Shown here: positions 54,863-64,000 of the stretch, one piece after another
Position numbering within the stretch: the stretch's first letter is position 1
Layout of the letters: the number at the start of each line of letters is the position of its first letter
DNA from: Prorocentrum cordatum
Lineage: Eukaryota; Sar; Dinophyceae; Prorocentrales; Prorocentraceae
DNA: 64,000 bases
Reading direction: 5' to 3'
Assembly (NCBI GenBank): GCA_963575745.1
Contig: CAUYUJ010001412.1
Coordinates: 1-64,000, forward strand
Made by a program: the position numbers and the translations under genes
The notes under the pieces: generated by a model
The model's database searches: none
What the model saw: only the letters and a program-made list of their open reading frames with translations
Told to the model about the DNA's origin: nothing

Positions 54863-57800
54863 CTAAAGCCAATGCATCATCAAGCCGAGAGGGCGCCCCT
54901 GCTGTTGCCGAGCCCCTGCTGAGCTCTTCCTCGTCATTCTGCAATTGCGGCCGTGGCAGCCGCACTGCGCCACGAACTCGTCCCTTAACGCGTAGTGGGT
55001 GATCCTGTCGCCATTCGGGAGCACCACGACGCATGCTGGACCGCCAGCCGTAGACGCTCCCCCTGGCGCAGGCGGTGGCAGATGAGGCGGGCCGACGGGC
55101 CCCTCGGGCTCGATGGCATGGCTGTCGCCTTCTGGTCCAGCAGGCGTTGCACCTCCACCTGATAGGGCTGCCCCGTCAGCTGCGTGGCCAAAAAAGTCTT
55201 CTACATTGTCGCTGGATTCTCCGCATCCTGCGCCAGACGATTGCACGGGGTTAGACTCGTGCAAGCTCAACTTGTCAACATCGTCTTCCGACTCGGTGTG
55301 GAGCAGCGGCTCCATACAACCATCTGTAGATGAACTCGCAACGCCATCGGCCTGCCCGGAGACGGACCCATGGTCATGGCCATCGGCAGCAGGAGGGACA
55401 TCTCCGTGACCATGGGGGCTGCTGTCCTCGAGGGGCTCTGGGGCTGGAGGGCCGACCCCTCGGCCTCTGGCGCGGCCGCCGCCCCGGCCACGGCCGCGGC
55501 CGCGGCCGGCCCTGCTGGGCCCTCGGCGAACGTGCTCCTCCTTTGCAGCAAGCGCATCAGACGCCCCCTCCCAGAAACACGCAGACGCTGATGACTCATC
55601 AGGCTGTGAAGCTGACTCGACTGAGATAACGCTTGGACCCAGACCCAAGACGACGGTCCGACGCCTCAATCATGAACAAGCGAACGTACCGCTTTGCGTC
55701 ATTGTCGGGCCCATGCAAGAATACGTGCTGCGACAGGCACTGCCACTCTGCCTCCACATCGAAGCGACCAACACCAAAGAAGATCGGCATGCGCTCAGCG
55801 ATCGTGGGGCGCAACAAAATGAAAGCGCAGTGCTCTGGATACCCATGCTGCCATGCAGCATGCAGCCAATGCTGTACAAACGCGCACTCATCGATAACAT
55901 CTGGATCTGGTGGACACGTGACGTCGACTTCAGTAATCATATATACGAAATCACACTCATGAAGTGCTCGGCGGAAGTGCGTGTTGCGACTGGTGGAGCC
56001 CTTGGTGCAACGGTTGAAGTTCCTGAACATGGCCGAAGTCATTCGCCCTGCAACACCACAAAGGCACATATTAGCACGATGGCACAGCGACTGCTTCCCC
56101 GCTCTGTGCTCCGCTGCAGTGATGGGTGGTGCGTTATTGCGTAAGACGGGCGTGTGGATCTTACCCCAGGTAGACCCGCATGCTGCATACACACCTTGAG
56201 CAAAATGCTTATCCCTGTCCAGCTTGGCCAGCATCGCAACATCCTTGTATGCCACATCGAATTTGCCTTCGATGTGCTGAAACGAACAGTTACCCCGAAC
56301 CGAATCGTCGGGCACAGGCAACGACATCGACCCACCAGAAAAGTTAGCAACATCGTCGTACGCGAAGATGCCTGGGCCATTCCTGACAGAAGACCTGCCG
56401 CATGAGTAGGCAGCCAAGCAGTGGCCAGCGAACTCATCGAACTGCGCGTCCCTCTTATTGCCCTGCCGAACGCCCCTGATGACAGACCTCAAGTTGGAGG
56501 CCCACTCTCCCGAACTCGGAAGCGGCGTAAACGCTGACGGCGTCAATGCCAAGGCGTCTATGCCAGAGGTGTCGCGTCCAAGCTCAAGTTGCAACTGATG
56601 CAACTCGTCCCTGTCATGATCGTGGTGGCGCAGCTGTCGTTTCCTAACTGGCCTGTCCAGCGAGAAGCTGGGGCCTCCGAGCTGGCGAGCCTGCGCCCCT
56701 GCAACCCCAAGCTCGCCCAGCCTGCGACGCTCCGCCTCGGACAACTGGCGATACATAGCTGCGGCATCTGCTGGCTTGAGAGCATTGCCCAGGATAACTT
56801 GTTCATTCTGGAATGCCCGAAAACTGCCGCCTCCACCGCGTCGTCTCTTCCCATGGTCATCTGCGCGCCCCCCTTTCATCGTCGGCATCCCCCCCGCCAC
56901 CGCCCCCGCGGGCTCCTGGCTCGCCCGCGGACTTCTGATGAAGCGAACCTTCTCACTGTACCCTCCGCCAGGAACGCTGGGTGTGCTTGCTGCTCAGGTC
57001 GGGGATGCGCACTGCGAGGGTGTGCGTTGCAGACGTGAACAAATCGCGCCGGATCGACGCATGCTGCACCTCGATCTTGACGGCGTCCACCACCAGGAGG
57101 GCCCTGGTCGCAATGAGCCCAGCCCGACACGCAGAAGACGCGATGGAACGAGGCTCTGTAGACCAATACTTGAAAAGTCAGCCGTCCAAGAGTCCAACCG
57201 TTGCTTGCATGGCTCATCATTGTAGGCAGCCGACGAGCCACCTGGGTGATCTAACATGAGAAACGTCCTGTACGGATAAGTGCCATGCTCCTGCTTCAAG
57301 TGTAACGCCCTGGGGTAACGGATGAACTTGAAAACTGCAGCCCTCTTCGCAACCGATCGGTCATCAAACCACATGGCCGTCCAACCATCCACGTCGCGTG
57401 CCACCGAGAGAAGACGGTTAAGAACATGATCCTCCAGCAGCCCCTTACAGACAATCCCAACTCGAAACGTGCAACGAGAGGCGCAGGTGGCCCTCGCCTG
57501 CTGCTCTTTCTCCCATCGCGCCGAGAACATCTTCAGCACCACATGGATTAGCCCGAACAGCGGCCCAACACATCTGCGAATCGTACAAGCCCAGATCAGC
57601 GTGCCATCGTGCCGAGCGAAGGCAAGACCACTGCGCCGAAATTTGTGCTGGTGCAGCTTCGACGCAAGCTGCGTGACCTCCCCGCTGTTGCCGACGTCTC
57701 CAGTCAGCGCATTTGCCAAGCCAGCTTCGCCTGCAGCGTCGCAGTCGCCGCCGCCCTCGCCACCGTCTGCCTCGCCGATGTCCGCAGGAAGGTCCAGCAT

Positions 57801-59698
57801 GGCACTGCGGAGGTCCAGGTCGGCTGCAAGATCAACCTCTGGCGGGCGCGCCATCCCACGACCTCTCTGGGACGGTCGGGCCCCAGGCTCCACAAACATC
57901 GACCCATGGACCCTGGCGCGAGCATGCATCTGAAGCCCGACCGCCACACCCCGAGGCCGTAAGAACACGCGCCCACGCAAAACACAGTTTTCCCCGCAGC
58001 CTTCTCGTACCAGAGGGTATACACCTCCGATCCAAGCCCGCGCACGCTCTCAAGCAGACCAAAATAATCGACTGCGTCGAGCACCCGAGTCCAGCGGCTT
58101 CGGGGGAAAATGGGGGACATCCTCCCGCACAAGGCTCGAACGAAGCGGCCGACCAACTTCTCAGTGCAACGGCTCCTGTCCCTGCAACACCCTGGGCGGC
58201 AATAGTGTTGGAACATCTGCTTTCGCATTGTGTCACCATTGGCCATGCCCATGATAACGTACCTCCGCACTCGCTGGCATCGCGTCGACCCGCCAGAAGC
58301 ACCCAGGAACAAGTCGCAGCAACCGTCACGGTACCGAGCTGCATCAGGCCCAGGCCCGACCCCGTCTGGATCCCATATGTATTCTAACCTGTTCTGCAGG
58401 AGAATGCATAGGATAGTGACGAAGTCGACGAAGTAGTTCGGACCGCGTAAGCTCAGCGCCCATCGGATTATGCATGCCACCCAAGTCTTCACCATCCTGA
58501 GCGGCTTCTTGACACAGTGGTACACACGATGCATAAGACACTTTACACGAAGCGTGCAACAAACACGTTCGCCACGGTTGCGATCCCGATAAACCGCCTC
58601 TGCAAGGTCCAACGCGCCATCGCCGACGGTCACTGCCAGCCTCTGCACCCTGTTGAACGGCGACCTGCTTGGAAGCACCTGTGATAAGAACCTGAAGAGC
58701 TCTACGTAGCACTCAGCCTTGCCCCTGCCCAAGGTGGCCAGGGGCTGCGCCAGCTCTAACGACGCCAGCAGAGAGCCCCCGCTTGCAGAAGTGAAGAGCG
58801 CGCCGCGCACCAATTCACTCTGGTGGACCTTGGCGTTCACTGCGTACTCCGCCATCGTCCCATCTGGTTGACGACGCACGGCAAGCTCGGCACCTGGGCC
58901 CTGACCCCCAAGACGATCATCCTGGTCTACCACGTGTACCCGAGCACTCCCAATGTTCGTCTGGACACGGAACTTCGCGAATGGAGTCTCGTCCCCGCGG
59001 TGCCTCTCAAAGAATACAGCGGGCTCGAAGCCCTCGCCGATGGCGGGCGACATCAGCTGCTGCATCAGCTGCTCGGCATGCCCCCTCTGGACAAGGAGAA
59101 GGCTGCACGATAGCACCAACTTCGTCGATGCCATGTACTTCCGGGGCCGCCCAGCCATGCCTGCATCAAGGGATTGAGAAGACAATCGGTTACGACTGTG
59201 GTGGTCAAGCAGTGCGTCGACGATCTTCCCTACCTCCTCTGGGCAAGCTGCGCGCGCATCCTGCCAGTCCGCATCCTGCAGCATGTGCAGAGCCCGTCTT
59301 ATGTAGTCGACGCCGTCCGCGGAGCTAGTGACGGTAACAGCTGCGTTCCGAAAGCCAGTCCCAGAAGTGCGTCGCGCGCCATTGCATGGCACGAGCGCAG
59401 CGTCATCAACGCCCAGGTCCACCTGTCCGTCGCCGATCTCGGCGTGAACCTCGGCAGCGGCTGCGCCCCACTCGTCAATCGCTGCATCCAGCTGAGCCGC
59501 ACCTGCTGCAGCATCCGACCACTCGGCCATCGAGGCAGCCACCTGAGCCGCATCTGCTGCAGCATCCGCCTCTAGGGCTGATTCGCCCCACTCGTCCATC
59601 GAAACGCTGGTCGGGCGCGCATCCGCCTCGCGGGTGTCAAGAGGAAAGGCTGACAAGGGTGTGGAGCCAAAGTGGCTCTGGGCGCCCATGACAACCAT
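54863..59698 (-). pseudogene. Transposase-like gene of element 2
   Basis: Segments in order: 59698 to about 57985, 57980 to about 57170, 57177-56961, about 56990-55599 and 55669-54863, about 1,590 residues. The N-terminus has repeats of a DEWG..A module. The centre has VTVGDGALDLAEAVYRDRN (near 58620), RVCCTLRVKCLMHRVYH, then NGDTMRKQMFQHYCRPGCC (near 58210), a Cys/His site. Then LIATRALLVVDAVKIEVQHASIRRD (near 57060), an HMG-box-like SFRAFQNEQ...GELGVAGAQARQLG, and at the end YALRDEFVAQCGCHGRNCR...GRPLGLMMHWL. I recall this whole order from a widespread dinoflagellate family thought to be transposases. At least four one-base shifts break it, one at TTTT near 57168. Confidence 0.7.
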
Positions 59699-60399
59699 GA
59701 GAGCGACAACGGCGCAAACTCAACGCCTGCACTCCTGAGATCCTCGGAACGAGGGGTACACCCACGCAACGCAGCGCAATGCAACCCAACGCGTGCGATG
59801 GAGTGTGATGCTCGCTGAGGCTCGTAACGCTATGCTTGCGCGATGCCGCGCAATTGAATTCGGCGCATGCGCATCGTCATGATGCTGGCACGGCACGGCG
59901 CGACACCCTGCACCCGAGAGTCCCACCCTACACCATATGGCAAGCCCACGTGGCCTGATAAGGGTCGACTGCCATAGGTTTGGCGGCGTACTGTTTCGGC
60001 ATCGTCTCTGGATGGGGCGGCACTTGCGGGGTGGCGCGAAGAGCAAGACTGGCCGAACATAAAGCCTAAATCTTCATGAGAATCGTGATGCGGACCCAAC
60101 ACACTGTGACATATACGGTTGAAGTACTTTTGGGGCGTGGCAGAGGACTGCAACGGCCTTGGCATGGGGCCTCCTAGGACCTCAGCTGGCGATGCACCAG
60201 GCGCATGCGACACACTTTAGGGGGGGGCTATTGAGATGGATTCTGAACGTGTTCGGTGATCTTTCGGGAGCTACGCTGAGGCGGGATTGTGAAGCATGCC
60301 GCAGCATCACCCCCTTCAAAATCAACGTATTTGACATTCTTTTCTCCATCATTCAACACCCCTCAAACTTCGCACCTGCCAACGGCACACAGAACAAAC
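59699..60399. other. Element 2 stretch between transposase and next ORF
   Basis: No gene seen. A cluster of ACGCAACGCAGCGCAATGCAACC-type words lies at 59763-59795. The same word family recurs at 61190-61375 and 61947-61975. Confidence 0.4.
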
Positions 60400-61100
60400 T
60401 TAGTGCGGCAGCGAGTCTGGCACATAGGCCGCACCCTGAAAGGGCGCGCCGAGCTGGGCCAGCACATCGCCGAAACAAAGCTGGGACGACTGAGCGGCCT
60501 CTGACTGGGAGCACGGTGGAGTCTCGTCGACAGGCGGCTGCGTCTCTGGCTCAGGCCCAGGGAAGGCCTGACCAAGACCTGGAAAATTGGGCGTCGCTGG
60601 CTGCTCAGCGACCGCCAAAGTGCAATGCGGAACAACTGGCGCGGGCACTGAGCCCGAAAAGGAAGCCGAAAGAGCACCTGGCACAGTCAATGCCTGCGAA
60701 GTCCTCGGACCTGGCATCACTGGCGGCGCAAGCTCGCTCAGAGAGTCCGGTGCCGTCTTGTCGACGGGCTCTTGCGACGAAGAGCTCCTCTGGCACGATG
60801 GGCTCCTTCTCAACGCCTCCGCCGCCGACCGCTGGCGACGCTGACGCCCTTGGCATCGATGCCGCGGGCTCGTTGTCGTCGTCGTCGACGGGGTTCTCTT
60901 CGCGCAGCCTCTTGAGCAGCTGCCTCCGCTCTGCGGAAATCTCGGGGGCCTCGACTCCACGCGAATCTTTATCGGAATGTGCAAAACTTGCTCTCGAAAG
61001 TACCTTGACGGCAACTCGCGAAGACTGGTCGTGATCACTGGGGTCCTGGAGGAACCATCGCGCCTGGCTTCGCCAGGCAAGTCGTACATATAGAAGAGAT
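60400..61100 (-). CDS. Possible small gene of element 2, frame-shifted
   Basis: Reading from about 61000, HSDKDSRGVEAPEISAERR, LLKRLREENPVDDDDNEP and a Gly/Val-rich part give an acidic, protein-like sequence to about 60700. A Pro/Ser/Glu-rich C-terminus continues in another frame to 60400 (FPGLGQAFPGPEPETQPP, AYVPDSLPH). It lies upstream of the transposase on the same strand and could be an N-terminal exon of it. No motif recognised. Confidence 0.3.
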
Positions 61101-61441
61101 GGGGTTCGATCGCACAGAAGCCAGAAACGCCATTGAGAACAAATGGGCACGGATGGAGCCCGGAGGGGGTGGCGCAAGAAACGGCATGCAACCGCAATGG
61201 TTGCCAAAAGTATGCAACGCAATGCAATTCAACGCAGTGCCTTGGACAATGCGAACTGGCACGCAGCGCAGCGCATCCGAGTCAATGATATAAGATGCCG
61301 TGCAATGCAATGCAGTCGACCGCAATATACTTCAACGCCGCGCGCAATGCTATGCAACTCAACGCCATGACAAGCCAGGGGGTGACACGGCACGGCACAT
61401 GCTGCGCAAGTGGTTGCGCCACGCGGCAACCCTTGCTACCA

Positions 61442-61442
<1 letters not shown>

Positions 61443-61480
<38 letters not shown>
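61443..61480. repeat. Uninterrupted run of 38 G
   Basis: A homopolymer inside element 2, noncoding. Its length is at the limit of sequencing accuracy. Confidence 0.8.
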
Positions 61481-62034
61481 CGTTGCGAAATCTATAACGT
61501 ATGAAGGCAAACCTTGTGAGCATCGATTCTGGATGGGCAGGCTGTCGTCAATACGTGCGCTCTCCCAACGAAACCAAAAAACAACCCCAATACATTGGAC
61601 ACACAACTATGACGTTTAGAACCACTGTTGAATAGGAAGGAGGGCTGTCCGTGAGGCATGGATGGCCTGCTGTTCGGACGTGAGCCTATTCTGCTCTAGC
61701 AGTGCATCGCGTGTGACCAATGGTGATCTGGGAGCGTTTTTTTTTTTTGCCAGATTTGGGTAGGTATGTCTCACACGTATTCGGGCGGTAGTGGAATGAC
61801 GGTCGAAGTTCAAAGGTGCATGACTGCTGTTTGCTGGCGACATATTCGTGCATGGCTTGGTCGTTGTCTGTCACGATTGCTAGCAAAACACAGGCGAGGT
61901 TAAGAACCCCCGTGGGCACGGTTGAATATCCCCACGGGCGAACCGCGGCAACGCGATGCAATGCTACGCAACGCGAGTGCGGCAAGCGACGACACACACT
62001 GCATATTTCACCCGATTCTGATTTACCACATGGT

Positions 62035-62243
62035 CGACCACGCGGGATGGCGACCTATGTCGGGCGACCATGTCGGCGACCACATGGTTTACCATTTTCA
62101 TGTTTGGCGATTTTTCGGTGACCATTTTGGCGACCATATGGGTTACCATATTTGATTTTGGCGACCATGTCGGCGACCACATGGGCGACCATATGGCGAC
62201 CACTTTTGTAAAACCATCCCTGTAACGGCCAAGAACGTCACAA
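62035..62243. repeat. Right inverted terminal region of element 2
   Basis: Reverse complement of the left end: TTGTGACGTTCTTGG, GTTACAGGGATGG and TTTTACAAAAG, then repeated GTGGTCGCC and ATGGTCGCC words and a GGTAACCCATATGG word. The match with the left end remains clear for about 105 bp and patchy to about 200 bp. Confidence 0.85.
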
Positions 62244-62251
62244 GTCAAGCC
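62244..62251. repeat. Right target-site duplication of element 2
   Basis: GTCAAGCC, direct copy of 41827-41834. Confidence 0.82.
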
Positions 62252-62650
62252 AGTACTCCATCTCGGACCCGGGACCCGAACCAGGACGGTTCAACTCGAT
62301 TCGCTGTGGAAGATTCACGGACCCAGCCGGAGGCGCAACGCCCCTGGACCCTGCTCAAATCTTGTTGCGGCGTGACACTGACTTGGCGGTCCGGCAAGGC
62401 CAGCTGCCGAGGGTCGCAATCGCGCGAGTGTCAGAGCCGGCAGCTGCGCCGCCAGCAGTTGTATCCTGCACACCACCACGATTAAATTGCGCGGTGGGCC
62501 TCTCGATTGTTGGAACTTCTATGCTCTCCGATTGTTTGTTCTTTGCCCAAGCGCCCCGCCCGTCTGGTGGCACAATCTGCTCATCATCGAGATCCGGCCA
62601 TTCAAAGGCGGAAAGAACGGGGCATTTGAAGGGCGGGCATACTGATCGAC

Positions 62651-63172
62651 CTAGGAAAACCACACAAGGGACCACCATACTGCATCGGTAGGAGGCGGAC
62701 GCCCCTCGCGACTCGCCACATGCCCGGGCCACGCCACAAAGCGAAGCTTCAGGGGTTCAAAGAACTCGAAGAAAGGCTCATGGGGCGCAGGAGGCTGAGC
62801 CGCTGCACTGGTTGGTATCCCAGTCGGAACGCTTGCTGGCTGCTGGTGGTCGAACGTCTGGCTGCCACCAGCCAAGCGAAAGCGGATGTTGTCCTTATTA
62901 CCAACCCACTTTCGCAAATGCTGTTCCGTCTTGGTGAGATGGTTCATTGCATCCGTGGAACTCTTCCGCTGGCGCTGCAGTCGCAGTGCGCCCACGATAA
63001 ACTCGTCTTTATCGTGGCCTGGGGGATCCACGACAACGAGCTTCAAGCCTGCATTCCAAAGCGTATCCGCGATAACCGTCCTGCCATGGTTAGTAAGATA
63101 AGTCGCTCGCACATTATAGCGTCGCGGCGCAACTGCATGACAGAAGGGGCAATGCCCAAATCCCGCTCGCAC
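62651..63172 (-). CDS. Unknown ORF or exon right of element 2, 173 aa
   Basis: Protein-like composition: FGHCPFCHAVAPRRYNVRATYL with a CxxCH pair, LVVVDPPGHDKDEFIVGAL, then a helical NHLTKTEQHLRKWVGNKDN. A Pro-rich part and EPFFEFFEPLKLRF follow. The frame has no good ATG at its start, so it is probably an exon. A second frame (62732-62355) continues with FEWPDLDDEQIVPPDGRG and may be the next exon. It lies outside element 2. Function unknown. Confidence 0.4.
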   Translation of the reverse strand: MRAGFGHCPFCHAVAPRRYNVRATYLTNHGRTVIADTLWNAGLKLVVVDPPGHDKDEFIVGALRLQRQRKSSTDAMNHLTKTEQHLRKWVGNKDNIRFRLAGGSQTFDHQQPASVPTGIPTSAAAQPPAPHEPFFEFFEPLKLRFVAWPGHVASREGRPPPTDAVWWSLVWFS

Positions 63173-63315
63173 GGAATGGAGGCTTGTACAGGTATACCCT
63201 GAGGTTGGTTGTGGTCTTTTTTCCCCACGTGCTTAATGGGGTGGTGGTTTTCCTCTCTGCCTCGTCGCACCCGCGGCCCTCGCGCCCCGCCTTCCTCCCC
63301 CCTCTCCTTTCACGC

Positions 63316-63448
63316 AGCACATCGCAGCGCGGCACAGCGCAGCGCAGCGCAGCGCAGCACAGCAAGGTGCAACACAGCGTAGCACAGCACAGCTCAGCAC
63401 GGCGCAGCTCAGCTCAGCTCAGCACAGCTCAGCTCAGCACGGCCCAGC
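63316..63448. repeat. CAGCN pentanucleotide repeat
   Basis: Irregular CAGCG, CAGCA and CAGCT units, leading directly into the 90-bp minisatellite. Confidence 0.85.
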
Positions 63449-64000
63449 GCATAGCAGGCGTTGCGTTGTCTCGACACCATAGGGGGTGCGCAGGGGGTAG
63501 TCCCTCACCGCGGCCGCTATGCACGACGGTCGTCCAGGGCATAGCAGGCGTTGCATTTTCTCGACACCATAGGGGGCGCGCAGAGGTTGGTCCCTCACCG
63601 CGGCCGCTATGCACGACGGTCGTCCAGGGCATAGCAGGCGTTGCGTTTTCTCGACACCATAGGGGGTGCGCAGGGGGGGTCCCTCACCGCGGCCGATATG
63701 CACGACGGTCGTCCAGGGCACAGCAGGCGTGGCATGTTCACGACACCGTAGAGGGTGCGCAGGGGGTGGTCCCTCACCGCGTCCGCTATGCACGACGGTC
63801 GTCCGGGGCATAGCAGGTTTTGCGTTTTCTCGACACCATAGGGGGTGCGCAGGGGGTGGTCCCTCACCGCGGCCACTATGCACGACGGTCGTCCAGGGCA
63901 TAGCAGGCGTAGCATTTTCTCGACACCATAGGGGGTGCGCAGGGGTGGCCCCTCACCGCGGCCGATATGCACGACGGTAGCCCAAGGCATAGCAGGCGGT
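63449..64000. repeat. 90-bp minisatellite, at least 6 copies, runs off the window
   Basis: The word ATAGCAGGCGT recurs near 63451, 63541, 63631, 63720, 63810, 63900 and 63989, so units are 89-90 bp. Each unit contains CTCGACACCATAGGGGG and TATGCACGACGGTCGTCC. Frames on both strands stay open through it. Confidence 0.92.

Larger units (their letters stand above)
41835..62243 (-). mobile_element. Element 2: giant (20.4 kb) TIR DNA transposon with cargo
   Basis: The inverted termini begin TTGTGAAGTTCCTGG (left) and TTGTGACGTTCTTGG (right, minus strand). They stay alike for well over 100 bp and are flanked by the 8-bp duplication GTCAAGCC. Inside, supported coding segments are all on the minus strand: a cargo gene (43139-46855), a small fragment (48924-49240), a long transposase-like gene (54863-59698) and a possible small gene (60400-61100). 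The 8-bp duplication would suit hAT-, P- or Merlin-like elements by size only; the transposase does not look like any of those to me. No polymerase, recombinase or reverse transcriptase was seen. Confidence 0.85.

Noticed and set aside
41857-62222. Element 2 ends at CAGGG with a 2-bp TA duplication
   Set aside because: This was the first reading. The inverted match continues outward another 22 bp on both sides and then meets an 8-bp direct duplication, which is much less likely by chance.

Overview
The window looks like nuclear DNA of a dinoflagellate. The evidence is indirect but consistent. It is GC-rich and gene-poor and full of microsatellites and minisatellites. Its Ty1/copia elements are of the dinoflagellate type. 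Both LTRs carry a sequence resembling the dinoflagellate spliced leader. A host intron begins GC and ends AG. Several proteins belong to families I remember mainly from Symbiodinium, Polarella and Prorocentrum. I cannot fix the genus. Almost every convincing coding segment, host and mobile, is on the minus strand.

Layout. (1) Positions 1-13728 are a large DNA transposon with inverted ends (element 1). The left end lies at the window edge. It holds a broken transposase (576-2714), six or seven further minus-strand genes and several repeat arrays, including five regularly spaced 30-bp palindromes (6746-6940). (2) Element 1 sits inside the RNase H region of a decayed Ty1/copia element (B, 13729-23200), whose remainder lies left of the window. 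(3) B's 5' LTR abuts a (CCT)n microsatellite. A second, nearly intact Ty1/copia element (C, 23465-34222) is inserted in that same microsatellite, with 175-bp LTRs and a 5-bp target duplication. (4) Positions 34223-41826 are host sequence: minisatellites, microsatellites and two adjacent exons of the spliceosomal helicase Brr2 (35225-35350 and 36679-36753) joined by a GC-AG intron. (5) Positions 41835-62243 are a second giant DNA transposon (element 2, 20.4 kb) with inverted termini and an 8-bp target duplication. It carries a transposase of a different dinoflagellate family (54863-59698) and a large unknown cargo gene (43139-46855). (6) Positions 62252-64000 are right-flank host DNA with one ORF and a 90-bp minisatellite running off the window.

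The two most notable systems are these. First, two unrelated giant TIR transposons carry cargo genes of unknown function. Second, both copia elements contain an internal domain that keeps the motif order and spacing of a SAM-dependent (C5-cytosine-like) methyltransferase: between protease and integrase in B, but between integrase and reverse transcriptase in C.

Many ORFs are broken by single-base shifts, often in homopolymers, so some apparent pseudogenes may be intact genes seen through assembly errors. Family assignments rest on motif recognition by eye; no search was run.
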